A DNA stretch of 64,000 nucleotides from an uncultured Burkholderiales bacterium (GCA_903844385.1 CAIMTJ010000018.1:124001-188000), one strand, 5' to 3'. Numbered from the stretch's first letter, positions 39,473 to 48,541 are shown. Notes: generated by a model from the letters alone, not told the origin. Translations and numbers: made by a program.

Positions 39473-40069
39473 TCCCAGCCCAATCGGGGCAGGCGCGTGA
39501 TGGGTGATTTGGGTAAAAAGGTGCTTAAATTCTTCGGCCAAGGGGATCTGCGCCGAAACGGCTAGCGCACCAAAGTGAGTCAATGGATCGACATTTTTCA
39601 AAAACTCCTCATCCAAGCGCTTCCAGTCTTCCTCGCTCAGGTGTTGCGCGGCTTTGGGCAGTACTTGGATGTTCTCCACATGGATGTGCTCAAGATAGTA
39701 GTCGATGTAGGTCTCACATGCGCTGATGAAGGCCTCCTTGTGGTTCTCGCCCAAGATCTCCCACGCCAAGAGCAAATGCTGCAACTCTCGAACCCGTCGC
39801 TCACCCGTCTCGTGCTCAGCGTCCAAGCGATTGATCACGCCTTGGAGCTCAGGGCAGGCCATTAATATCGCCGGGAACAAATAGAGGGTTTCTTTGGGGT
39901 GATGGGACTTTTCAGGGTACTCGTCGATATAAAACAGCATGGAGCGCATCACTTCAAAAAAAGTCACGGGCTTGTCGCGCGGACCGCGCTTGATCATCAT
40001 GCGAATGGACTGCAGCATGGCCGTCAAACTGGCGTGCTCTTGCTGAACGATTTGTAAGGTGGCGTGCAT
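39464..40069 (-). CDS. Hemerythrin-like domain protein
   Basis: The 201-residue product has the four-helix hemerythrin arrangement of His and acidic ligands: QQEHASLTAML, KSHHPKETLYLFPAIL, RLDAEHETGERRV and LEHIHVENIQVLPKA. Such proteins bind a di-iron centre and sense or handle oxygen or nitric oxide. The C-terminal 40 residues lie outside the domain. It is transcribed away from the second hemerythrin-like gene. The spacer between them contains a perfect FNR-type box at 40161-40174, so oxygen-dependent control is plausible. Confidence 0.85.
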   Translation of the reverse strand: MHATLQIVQQEHASLTAMLQSIRMMIKRGPRDKPVTFFEVMRSMLFYIDEYPEKSHHPKETLYLFPAILMACPELQGVINRLDAEHETGERRVRELQHLLLAWEILGENHKEAFISACETYIDYYLEHIHVENIQVLPKAAQHLSEEDWKRLDEEFLKNVDPLTHFGALAVSAQIPLAEEFKHLFTQITHHAPAPIGLGDD

Positions 40070-40160
40070 AGAACTCTCGCTGGTTAAGTCAATTGTGCTT
40101 TTGTCTCGAAATTGACGGTAGAGTGAGACTTTATTTTTCTATAGCCTGTGTTCAAAGCGT

Positions 40161-40174
40161 TTGATTTGCATCAA
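40161..40174. promoter_or_regulatory. FNR/CRP-type box (perfect FNR consensus)
   Basis: TTGATTTGCATCAA matches the FNR consensus TTGAT-N4-ATCAA at all ten conserved positions. It lies in the 166-bp spacer between two divergent hemerythrin-like genes, about 62-75 bp before the start codon of the rightward gene and about 92 bp before that of the leftward gene. Confidence 0.75.
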
Positions 40175-40235
40175 AGTCAAGATCATAAAACTTGAAACAA
40201 TTGCACTCAACAACTTTCAATGGACACTCCGCCCC

Positions 40236-40790
40236 ATGGATAACCCTGACCAATCCTTATTTGAATTTTTAGACAACACCCATATCGCCATTCACACACA
40301 CTTAAAGACGCTCAAAGAATTGGTGCAACGCATCCATGAGGACCGCCTTCAAAGCAGCGACACAGTGGATCTGGGGCGTCTTTGCCATTTCTTTGACACC
40401 GTGGTGCGAGAACACCATCTGCAAGAAGAAACCCTGGTGTTTCCCTCACTCATTCACTCGGATGATTTGCGCACCGTGAGAGTTGCCAATCAACTCTTTC
40501 AAGACCACGGTTGGCTGGAAGAAAATTGGATTGAACTCGGCCCCATGCTGCGTGCCATAGAGAACGGACAATCCTGGCCCAACATCAGTGAATTGGTGCA
40601 TGGGTTTGATATTTTTTTCTTGCTCAATATGGAACACATGGAGCTTGAGGAGACCGTGGCCTACCCCCAAGCCAAAGCCTCCCTTAAAAAATGGCGAAAT
40701 GAAAAAAGCGGACGCGAATTACACCAACTCAATCAAACACAGCTCAAAGCGGCTCGCCTCATCAAGCCTCACCATCACACCCCCTCATGA
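40236..40790 (+). CDS. Hemerythrin-like domain protein
   Basis: The frame is open to 40161, but the upstream part covers the FNR box and AT-rich promoter, so I start at ATG 40236 (MDNPDQSLFEF), giving 184 residues. Hemerythrin ligand motifs are present: DNTHIAIHTHLKTLKEL, VVREHHLQEETLVFP, FQDHGWLEENW and LNMEHMELEETVAYPQAK. The C-terminus is Lys/His-rich. It is distinct in sequence from the divergent neighbour. Its stop overlaps the next gene's start (ATGA), so the two are translationally coupled. An oxygen- or NO-related role is inferred from the family. Confidence 0.83.
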   Translation: MDNPDQSLFEFLDNTHIAIHTHLKTLKELVQRIHEDRLQSSDTVDLGRLCHFFDTVVREHHLQEETLVFPSLIHSDDLRTVRVANQLFQDHGWLEENWIELGPMLRAIENGQSWPNISELVHGFDIFFLLNMEHMELEETVAYPQAKASLKKWRNEKSGRELHQLNQTQLKAARLIKPHHHTPS

Positions 40791-41521
40791 CACACGCAGA
40801 AGCCGCTCAACGCCGCACGAGCGCTTCTCTTAGAGAACACCGAGCTCTGTGCGAGCTGCCCGTTGGCTGTCGCCGAGAGCGTCACGCCTCTCACCTCCTC
40901 GCCTTGATCATCGCAACTGGAGCGCTCATGCTAATGGGCACGCCAAGCTTCACTTGGGGCCTGGGCAGCAACACGCCAGCAGCCATTCCCATGGCGCCCT
41001 CACGACAGGTGGCCCCACTGCAAACCAACGCAGTGCCCGACAAGATCGCCAAGACCAACGCCGTGAGCCAAGATCACGCTGATCCCATGTTGACATTGGG
41101 TCTGAACCATTTGCCCATGACCGAGATCATCAAGGCACAGGAGAAAGAAAATTTCTACGCCTGTCAAGGCGTGGTTGCCCATTGGTTTTTGGACATCTTG
41201 AGCCAAGAGATGAATTACTTTGCAGGCCTGTCCAAACTCGTGACTATTGACCCCTCCGTTTGCGTGATCAGCATCGAAAACGAGAAAAGCTTGACCCCTG
41301 GTCTGATGACGATTCGTCTGTACCAAACTTTTGATCAATTGAATAACTGCATCCAGCGCCACAAATGCAAAATTGAACACAACGTCACGCTGGTGATCAA
41401 GCGCAATGGGGTCTATCGATCTTATTTTTTAACAGATCTACAACACGAGCGCTACGTCGAGCACTGCGTGAGCGATCAAGGTCAATGGTTCAAGAACACC
41501 AACTGCTACCAAATTGATTGA
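40787..41521 (+). CDS. Unknown exported Cys-containing protein
   Basis: The 244-residue product overlaps the hemerythrin stop by 4 bp and is probably made from the same transcript. A 35-residue Arg-rich leader precedes a hydrophobic helix (HLLALIIATGALMLMGTPSF), which suggests an N-terminal membrane anchor or a long signal peptide. The exported part holds six cysteines (CQG, VCVI, NNCIQRHKCK, HCVS, NCYQ), an even number that suits disulfide bonds in the periplasm. I do not recognise a family. The later half alternates beta-like segments (TIRLYQTFDQLNN, NVTLVIKRNGVYRSYFL). A later start is possible, given the long leader. Confidence 0.6.
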   Translation: MTHAEAAQRRTSASLREHRALCELPVGCRRERHASHLLALIIATGALMLMGTPSFTWGLGSNTPAAIPMAPSRQVAPLQTNAVPDKIAKTNAVSQDHADPMLTLGLNHLPMTEIIKAQEKENFYACQGVVAHWFLDILSQEMNYFAGLSKLVTIDPSVCVISIENEKSLTPGLMTIRLYQTFDQLNNCIQRHKCKIEHNVTLVIKRNGVYRSYFLTDLQHERYVEHCVSDQGQWFKNTNCYQID

Positions 41522-41588
41522 ATGCGCGCGTTGCGTGTATCTCTTTACCGTTGCCAACCCCAAAAGGACAGGATGGTGACTCGGGCCC

Positions 41589-41608
41589 CAAGTGTCGCCC
41601 TCTTGGGT
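41589..41608. terminator. Weak stem-loop between convergent genes
   Basis: CCCAAG and CTTGGG can pair around an 8-nt loop and are followed by only two T residues, between the unknown exported protein gene and the end of the large exoprotein gene. Confidence 0.3.
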
Positions 41609-41617
41609 TCATCGAAC

Positions 41618-44600
41618 TCACTGCGAGACATGGATCCCTAAAAATGCATTCCTCAACTGCGCTGGGGTGATCCCCCAGCTGTACATGCTCGCTGCGATCT
41701 CACTGAATGAGGCACCGGTGGACTGTAAATTCAAAGCCGCAGACTCGACCTCTTGGGGCAAGTAATGAATGCCCGCACCCCAATACGCCGGCAGCAAAGC
41801 GATCATGGGGGTCTGGATTGAATGATACACAAGGCCACCATTGGCTTCGTAACGCGACTGAATCACAGCGACGGGCACACCCACTGCGTTGGCCAAGTCC
41901 GCGGGACTCACCCCATATTGATCCATGTTGGCGACCCACTGCTGATCACTCAGGCCCGGATTGGCCAATAGATAATTCAAAATGGCGGTTGACGAAAAAT
42001 TGGCGGTGACATAACGTTTCACATAGTTCGTGGCAAGTGCAGTGAACTGCGTCTTGGACAAGGCACTCATCTGTAGAGCGGTCAATGCGCTGATTTGCTC
42101 TGGACCCAAGCCACTCAACTGAAGAGTCGTCAAGGCACTCAACTGTGAGGGAAGGATCGCTTGAAATACAAACGGGCTGATTTGCGACAGTTGTAAGGCA
42201 TTCAAGGCTTGAAGTTGTGCCGTATTCATGGCGTTCAATTGCGCTGCGTTCAAGAGAGAAAAAACGCTGGCACTGAGATTTTGAACGGCAAGTGCGGACA
42301 AGTTGCTGATCCCATCAGGACTCAGACTCGCGACAGTTTGAGCCGCAACAGACCTCCATTGCGTCGCACTCAAGGCAGCCATTTGTGCACGACTCCATCC
42401 ACTGATTTGCGCGGGTGAGAGTGTGCTCAACTGCAGACTTGTCAGTGACTGCAACTGTTTGACTGAAAACGCGGCCCACTGTAAGCTTGACAATCGCGCC
42501 AAGTCCGCTGCAGGAATAAAACCAATGGCAGTTAAAGACAAGGCCTGGAGTGTCGCGATGGGGAAAGCCGCCAGGGTACTGGGCTGGAAAAAGGCAAATT
42601 GAGCATCATTGAGATCGGCGATCTGAAATGGTCTCATGCTCGCCACTTGGTTGGGCGTTAAGGCAGCCACCTGAGCGTTGGTCAAGGCTTTGATTTGGGA
42701 GGTGTTCAGATTAACCACTTGCAGCGGTGTGAGGGCTGCGATCAAGAGCGGAGAAATAAGGGGGATCTGGGTGGGTGTGATTTGTGCAATTTGTTGAACA
42801 CTGACCAAGGAGAATTGAACGCCCGACATGGTGAGCAAATCTGTGTTGCTAAGCGGCGGATCTTCTGGCGGTGGGGGTGCAGGGCTATCGTCACCGGGCA
42901 AGCCAACAATTTGGGTGCTGGACGCTTGGGTGGTGACACTGCCTTTGAAGACATTGCCAGGATGGGTCAAGGTGATGCTGCCCGCACCGGCATTGAGGTT
43001 GGCGTTACCCGTGACGCTCACTGCAGCGGTCTGGGTGATATTGCCCCCGCCGCTGTTGAGTGTGAGACCTCCCCCCACACTGGTCGCGCCCAGACTCAAA
43101 GCACCCACACTTTGGAGATTCAAGTCCGAGCTCGCACTCACGCTGCCCAAACTCAATGCCTGTGTGTTGCGAAGGCTCACACTCGAACCACTGAGGCTCA
43201 CCTGGCCTTGAAACAAATTGCCAACATTGCTGACACTGATGCCTGCACCTTGGCCTGACAAGCTCGCACTCAGGGTCGCACTTGATGAGGCACTGAGCGT
43301 GGTCGCGCTCGCTTGTGCAATAGCGCCCGCGCTTGAGCTCACGCTCAATGTGCCGGTACTGCTCAAATTCCCCAAGGTGAGCACACCAGAGTTGCTGCTG
43401 AGCGTGGTGCTGCCACTCACCACAACACTGCCTGCCAAGCCTTGCGTGAAACTCGAATTCACCGTGAAGTTGCCGTTGACATTGAGTGTGCCACCCGACT
43501 GGCTCCAAGACGCCAAATTCACCCCACCAGACCCCACGTTCAAGGTGCCGGCAGTCATGGTCAGACTGCCCAGATTGCCCAAGCTGCTCAAATTGACTGC
43601 ACCACTCTCAGCCGCACCCACCACGGTGGAGCCAAAGCTCACATTGGTATTGGCCGGTATCAACACATTGGAGACGTTGGACAAGTCAGGGACTGCGCCC
43701 GCGGCCCAATTGCTGGGATCAAACCAGTTGCCCGTTGCAGCGCCCACCCAGGAGACTGAATTGAGACGAGAAATTGTGATGGGGGCCATGGAAAAATTCG
43801 CGAGCGTGTAATTGGTGGCCAACCCGGTGCCATTGCCCAAGACCAAACCGCTTGAACTGCTCCAAGCGGTGGTCGCCCCCACATCTTTGCTGTTGGCAGT
43901 GGCAGTTCCGGCCGTGATGGACAACGTTTCTCCATTGACCCCCGCCACCGTCAGACTGCCCGCATTAAAGATGGCACTCCCATCGTAGGTTTTGCTGCCC
44001 CCCAGAGTCACTGGGGCTGCTGTCACGCTCATCGCAACGGCGCTGCCCAGCGCATTGAACGTATAGTTGGTGGAACTCAGACCCGAGTTGTAGGTCAAAG
44101 GATAAGCACCCACACTGGAGGCTGAACTCGGCATGTGATTGAACGTGGCGACGCCTGTGAGTCCAGTCAACCGAGTGTCTGAGGTGAGCAAGGTGCTGCC
44201 GCCAGCATTTGCAGCCGTATTGAAGCTGTAGGTGACTGCACTGGGTGTTGATCCATAAACATTCGTGAGACCGGTGGTGGGCACCACATAGAGCTGAGAT
44301 TTTCCAACGCTCAAGCTGCCTGAGTCGAGCACCACTTTATAGAAATTGGTTTGTCCACTCACATTTCCGGCGATAGCGTACAGATACGACCCCACATTGC
44401 TGCCAGCGGCATAGGTCGTGCTGATTGCTCCCGGACTGAACGACACATTGCTGCTCGTATCCGGACCGATGAGGCCCAGCAAACTGTAACTCACACTGGG
44501 GAAATCAGCCCCATAGGTCACGCTCGAGACCGAGGGCTCGACCAACAACATCGTGGGGGCACTAGTTGACATCGGACCATTTGGACCCATGACCCAATGG

Positions 44601-47600
44601 TTGGTGAAATCAAACCCCGTCAAATTGGCTTGAACCCTGGCTTGGGCTGGGCTCAGCTGACTGCTTTGTGAAGCCGTCCCTGAACCCGAGACTCCCAGGG
44701 GGGTCGAAAAGGAAGTGCCGGCGTTGGTGGAAATGAGACCACTCGCATGGGAGTTGGAAACGCTACCGTTGCTGATGTCACCAATCAAGGAGCCTGCAAA
44801 GGCACTCGCTGGGGCCGTGACGCTGCCACTGGCATAGTCTGTGGTGAGGGTGCCATTGACGCTGTTCAAAATGTTTCGACCCACCAAGCCACCCGCCGCT
44901 GCGGTGGAGGCTGGCGAATAGTTTCCCACGCTCGTGAGGGTGACCAAGGCCGAGCTGTAAGAGTTGCTGATACTTGACGCGCTGCTGCCGACCAGGCCGC
45001 CGATCTGATAGGTCAACTTGCCACTGACTTGGCCACTCACGTCAGTATCGGAGATCGTGCTCGAGCCAACCGTCGTCCCCACGAGGCCACCGACACTGAA
45101 TTTGGTCGAATCGTTCGTTGCACCATTGAACTGCACCGTTTCATTGGTCAATCCCAAATTGCGAATCAACCCGTTGCTGCCCAGCACCGAGATGAAACCC
45201 ACATTTTCCAGAGCAGTGGGCGTCAAATTGGCCGCTGTCACGATCGATAAATTGGCAATGGTGTGACCCAACCCATCCAAGCGAATGGCAGCGGGTACGC
45301 TAAAAAACGCGCCTTGCGACGTGTGGGAGTACCCAATCGGGACAAACCCAGTGAGCCAGGTGTAGGGGCTTGCTGACCAAGTGCTGGTCGCGCTTGCATC
45401 GATGTTGCTGCCCAGTACAAAGTTCTTCTGAGTGGGACTGCTCACGGAGAATTGTCCACTCAAGCCCTGCAAAGTCATGACTGCCGGTGTGGTGGTGGCG
45501 TCCGAGCGGGCACCCAATGCATTGATCACCACCCAAGTGGTTCGAGTGGGGGAATTGAGGGTAAAGAAATTGGGGCCCGCATTGCCCAAGCTCACGGGTG
45601 CATTCACGTAATAGTTCGAGCTGCTGCCATAGCCCAATTGCAATTGAGCCACTTGAGTGGCATCGGCAATGGCGTTGCTCACCCAACTGTAGTTGGCTGC
45701 TATGGGCTGATTGATGAAGATGCTGGCCGCAGCCGATAAATTGAGCAAATGGCTGGTGTAGCTGATCGGATTGTCGATCGTGATATTGCCCGTGCCCGTG
45801 AAGGACGTGGCCGCCAGAGTCGGCGAGTTGCTCACCGTGACGTTTAAATTGCTCGGCGCCGTGACGGTGACGTTCCCAGCACTGAGCCAAGATTGCAAAT
45901 CGAGGGCATTGATGTTGGATTTATTGGTCAAGCTCAGGGTACCAGCGTTGACCAAGGGGCTGTTGGCGGCCAGGGTTGCGCTGCCACTGAGTACCAAGGT
46001 GCCGGCAGTGATGGTGGTCGTGCCGGTATAGCTGTTGTTGGCGGTCATGAAGAGCGAGTTTCCCGGCATATTCATTCCAACATTGCCAGCACCCGTGATG
46101 ATGCCAGACCACACGGAGGTGGCCCCTGCATTGATGTTCAAGCTCGAGCCCTTGGACAAGGTGACGGTGGAGCCTGTATTGATCACTTGCCCCGATGAGG
46201 TCAACGTCAACGCATTGCCCGAGTTGATCGAAAAGGGGCTGGCCACGGTGATGGTTCCCAAGGACGTGCCCGCTGTTTGATCATTGGTGGTGGTGATGGT
46301 GATGTTGTTTTGTGCAATCAAGTTTTGCAATGTATTCACATTGATGGTCGTGAAGTTGTCTCCACTCGTTGGGGTCAGGCTCGAGTTGATGTTGAGGCCA
46401 GCTGCGTCAGCATCGGTACTGATCGTGACATTGGCAGGATCGAGCAACCATGTGCCGGTGTTGCCATGTGGCGCCGAGGTGCTCACTTGTGCGCCATCGA
46501 CCTGGAGTTGCGAGCCCGATGTCTCGACTTGTCCACCATGGCCCGCATTTTTTCCACCCTGGGCTTTGATGACCCCTTGCACCGACGTCAGACTGCCTGG
46601 GTTGTTCAGATCGCTTTTGAGCACCACGGTGCCGCCATCGCCGTCGACTGTGGCACTGGCGTCCACCTGAGCTTGGGGTTGCATCGTGACACGAGTGGCT
46701 GGACGCAAGTCGCTTGCGCCTTGCCAAGCACCACCCACCAAAATTTGCCCCCCACCCAAAGGGCCTGTGGCATTCATGACGCTGGTGCTTGCCAAGTTGA
46801 TCTCATTGGCCTCTAAAACGATGCTTCCTCCTTTGGCCGTCATGCTGCTCGCTTCGAGCGTTCCGGCGTTGTTGATGACACCGCCTTGGAGTTGATTCAA
46901 GGCGTAGGCAGACAATAGGATTTGACCGCCAGGCGCCTTGACCGCCAGTTGATTGGAGATCAAACTCGCGATGGTGCTGGGTGTGGTGGTGATACCCGAC
47001 AAACTGTTGCCACCCACCACGTTCAGGGTGATGGCGTCGCCAGACGCCATGGCAACGGTGCCCAAATTGGCAACCACCACTCCCGCATTTCTGACTTGTG
47101 GTGCAAGCAAGGCGATATAACTGCCCATGGCGGCGTTGAGACTGCCCTCGTTGATGATGGCCCCCTTTGCACCATTTCGAGTGAACGTCCAGCGCCCCAA
47201 CATGAAGTCCTCATCCGACAGGCTTGAGGTGGTGACACTGAGGGCGCCCACATCCACACTGGCAGTAGGGGAGAAATAAAACCCACTGGGGTTGCTCAAA
47301 AATAGTTGGCCGTTGGACTTGATGTGCCCAAATATTTGACTCGGGTTGCTGTCCAAGATGCGATTCAAGAGACTTGAACTCGCCGAGGGTTGGATGAAAT
47401 TGACTTGAGCGTTTTGTCCTACATTGAAGCTCTCCCAGTTGATCACCGCACTGGGTGTGGTTTGGAGCACAGTCATTTGGGGAGCGTTGCTTTGAAGAGT
47501 CTGCGACACATTGACGCTGCCTTGTGCCACTGCCGAGAGTTTGGGCAACTGCGCACTCAAAGGCGGGGCTGTCTGAGTTTGGGCAAGTGCGACCCCGCCC

Positions 47601-47749
47601 AGTAGCCCATTCAATGCCCCCAGCCCTGAGCTCAATAGTTGACGCCAGTGCAGCCGCGGCAAGACAGCGACTGTGCGCTCGTTGGAGGCAGCCATGGATG
47701 GCAAGCCTCGTCGCAGCCCTCTTAAAGTAGCCAGAAACATCGCTCGCAT
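41618..47749 (-). CDS. Large two-partner-secretion (filamentous hemagglutinin-type) exoprotein with octapeptide array
   Basis: The start is ATG 47749, with GGGGAGA 6 nt upstream, giving 2043 residues. An extended signal peptide ends near residue 56 (GGVALAQTQ). The TPS secretion domain follows to about residue 290, with VINWESFNVGQNAQVNFIQP, LNRILDSNPSQIFGHIKSNG and SNPSGFYFSPTASVDVGALS. The middle is Ser/Gly/Thr-rich beta-helix-like, with GLUG-type segments (VGGLVGTTVGSSTISDT), MBG/YDG-like parts (YGSTPSAVTYSF, KTYDGSAIFNAGSL) and NWFDPSNWAAGAVPD. After a Pro-rich hinge (SPAPPPPEDPPL) come 32 gap-free octapeptides (residues 1657-1912), then a 131-residue tail. No TpsB/FhaC transporter gene is adjacent. 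The role is probably adhesion or contact, inferred from the family. Confidence 0.9.
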   Translation of the reverse strand: MRAMFLATLRGLRRGLPSMAASNERTVAVLPRLHWRQLLSSGLGALNGLLGGVALAQTQTAPPLSAQLPKLSAVAQGSVNVSQTLQSNAPQMTVLQTTPSAVINWESFNVGQNAQVNFIQPSASSSLLNRILDSNPSQIFGHIKSNGQLFLSNPSGFYFSPTASVDVGALSVTTSSLSDEDFMLGRWTFTRNGAKGAIINEGSLNAAMGSYIALLAPQVRNAGVVVANLGTVAMASGDAITLNVVGGNSLSGITTTPSTIASLISNQLAVKAPGGQILLSAYALNQLQGGVINNAGTLEASSMTAKGGSIVLEANEINLASTSVMNATGPLGGGQILVGGAWQGASDLRPATRVTMQPQAQVDASATVDGDGGTVVLKSDLNNPGSLTSVQGVIKAQGGKNAGHGGQVETSGSQLQVDGAQVSTSAPHGNTGTWLLDPANVTISTDADAAGLNINSSLTPTSGDNFTTINVNTLQNLIAQNNITITTTNDQTAGTSLGTITVASPFSINSGNALTLTSSGQVINTGSTVTLSKGSSLNINAGATSVWSGIITGAGNVGMNMPGNSLFMTANNSYTGTTTITAGTLVLSGSATLAANSPLVNAGTLSLTNKSNINALDLQSWLSAGNVTVTAPSNLNVTVSNSPTLAATSFTGTGNITIDNPISYTSHLLNLSAAASIFINQPIAANYSWVSNAIADATQVAQLQLGYGSSSNYYVNAPVSLGNAGPNFFTLNSPTRTTWVVINALGARSDATTTPAVMTLQGLSGQFSVSSPTQKNFVLGSNIDASATSTWSASPYTWLTGFVPIGYSHTSQGAFFSVPAAIRLDGLGHTIANLSIVTAANLTPTALENVGFISVLGSNGLIRNLGLTNETVQFNGATNDSTKFSVGGLVGTTVGSSTISDTDVSGQVSGKLTYQIGGLVGSSASSISNSYSSALVTLTSVGNYSPASTAAAGGLVGRNILNSVNGTLTTDYASGSVTAPASAFAGSLIGDISNGSVSNSHASGLISTNAGTSFSTPLGVSGSGTASQSSQLSPAQARVQANLTGFDFTNHWVMGPNGPMSTSAPTMLLVEPSVSSVTYGADFPSVSYSLLGLIGPDTSSNVSFSPGAISTTYAAGSNVGSYLYAIAGNVSGQTNFYKVVLDSGSLSVGKSQLYVVPTTGLTNVYGSTPSAVTYSFNTAANAGGSTLLTSDTRLTGLTGVATFNHMPSSASSVGAYPLTYNSGLSSTNYTFNALGSAVAMSVTAAPVTLGGSKTYDGSAIFNAGSLTVAGVNGETLSITAGTATANSKDVGATTAWSSSSGLVLGNGTGLATNYTLANFSMAPITISRLNSVSWVGAATGNWFDPSNWAAGAVPDLSNVSNVLIPANTNVSFGSTVVGAAESGAVNLSSLGNLGSLTMTAGTLNVGSGGVNLASWSQSGGTLNVNGNFTVNSSFTQGLAGSVVVSGSTTLSSNSGVLTLGNLSSTGTLSVSSSAGAIAQASATTLSASSSATLSASLSGQGAGISVSNVGNLFQGQVSLSGSSVSLRNTQALSLGSVSASSDLNLQSVGALSLGATSVGGGLTLNSGGGNITQTAAVSVTGNANLNAGAGSITLTHPGNVFKGSVTTQASSTQIVGLPGDDSPAPPPPEDPPLSNTDLLTMSGVQFSLVSVQQIAQITPTQIPLISPLLIAALTPLQVVNLNTSQIKALTNAQVAALTPNQVASMRPFQIADLNDAQFAFFQPSTLAAFPIATLQALSLTAIGFIPAADLARLSSLQWAAFSVKQLQSLTSLQLSTLSPAQISGWSRAQMAALSATQWRSVAAQTVASLSPDGISNLSALAVQNLSASVFSLLNAAQLNAMNTAQLQALNALQLSQISPFVFQAILPSQLSALTTLQLSGLGPEQISALTALQMSALSKTQFTALATNYVKRYVTANFSSTAILNYLLANPGLSDQQWVANMDQYGVSPADLANAVGVPVAVIQSRYEANGGLVYHSIQTPMIALLPAYWGAGIHYLPQEVESAALNLQSTGASFSEIAASMYSWGITPAQLRNAFLGIHVSQ
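42014..42781 (-). repeat. 32-copy octapeptide (24-bp) repeat region
   Basis: The coding sequence reads as 32 consecutive octads without insertion or deletion. Examples are LTPLQVVN, LNTSQIKA, LTNAQVAA, LSPAQISG, LNAAQLNA, LTTLQLSG and LTALQMSA. The consensus is L-(T/S/N)-x-x-Q-(I/L/V)-x-A. The DNA copies have diverged, so the array is old and kept by selection on the protein rather than a recent DNA expansion. Confidence 0.9.
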
Positions 47750-48097
47750 CTTGTGTCTCCCCATCTGAAAATGGCACCCTGTGCCGTTCAAAGAAGTTCA
47801 CCCGCTTGTCTGCTCTCAAGAGGATGAGAAAAAGGCAATTCGTTATAATAACTATAATGAATTACTATTTTCGGTATTAATATAGCATAAAGTAGTATTT
47901 ATTGGGAATTTTTGATGAATTGAGGCCCAAAGTACACGCGAAGTTGATTGCCATGGTGGCTCCAGAGCGCCAGGGGGCTTGAGCGCAGGACTGCAAAAAA
48001 TCCAACTCGATTGTGTGAGATTTTTGATGCACATCAAAACGCCGAGCAGTTCGAGCACCTACCATTCAAGCATCCACTCCAACGAAGAGGTGACTTC
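47750..48097. other. Divergent regulatory region between exoprotein and usp genes
   Basis: About 350 bp without a gene. The centre (47836-47915) is strikingly AT-rich with several TATAAT/TATATT-like hexamers and probably holds the leftward exoprotein promoter. The right third carries a perfect FNR-type box and a candidate -10 for the universal stress protein gene. Confidence 0.55.
48024..48037 (+). promoter_or_regulatory. FNR-type box upstream of usp
   Basis: TTGATGCACATCAA matches TTGAT-N4-ATCAA at all ten positions. A TACCAT at 48060-48065 has its centre 32 bp downstream of the box centre, which is the spacing of class II FNR-activated promoters (box at about -41.5). Confidence 0.75.
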
Positions 48098-48541
48098 ATG
48101 TACAACAAAATATTGATCTGCAACGATGGCTCGAGCTTGTCCAAACGCGCGGTGGCACACGCCTTTGAACTGGCCAAATTGATGGATGCAGAGGTCCTCA
48201 TCCTCAAAGTCATTCCACGGGTGATCGAATCGCATTTTGATGGTGCCATGGCTCTCAGAGCCACAGAGATCGCACGTATAGAGAAAAGTTGGGCCAAAGC
48301 AGCCCACGAGGTGGTGGATGCGGACCAAGTCAAGGCCCAGAAAATGGGACTCAAAGGCGACGCGATGGTGGCCAAGTCCGACATCATCTACAAGGCGATC
48401 ATTGAGGTGGCCACCAAGAAAAAAGCCGACCTGATTGTGATGGCTTCACACGGTCGGCATGGTATCCAAAAGTTACTTTTGGGCAGCGAAACTCAAAACG
48501 TACTCACGCACTCGAAAATCCCCGTACTCGTGTTGCGTTGA
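48098..48541 (+). CDS. Universal stress protein (UspA family)
   Basis: The frame is open to 47948, but the ATG at 48098 (MYNKILICNDGSSLSKRAV) is preceded by GAAGAGG and matches the family start, giving 147 residues. The ATP-binding pattern G-2x-G-9x-G-(S/T) is present at the end (ASHGRHGIQKLLLGSETQNV, then LTHSKIPVLVLR). The first beta strand carries the usual Asp-Gly-Ser. The protein is cytoplasmic. The FNR-type box upstream suggests induction under oxygen limitation, as known for several usp genes. It converges with the aldo/keto reductase gene. Confidence 0.92.
   Translation: MYNKILICNDGSSLSKRAVAHAFELAKLMDAEVLILKVIPRVIESHFDGAMALRATEIARIEKSWAKAAHEVVDADQVKAQKMGLKGDAMVAKSDIIYKAIIEVATKKKADLIVMASHGRHGIQKLLLGSETQNVLTHSKIPVLVLR

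Noticed and set aside
42014-42781. Array considered as recent DNA satellite or CRISPR-like structure
   Set aside because: The 24-bp copies differ strongly in DNA while the protein pattern is kept, and there are no conserved repeats with unique spacers.
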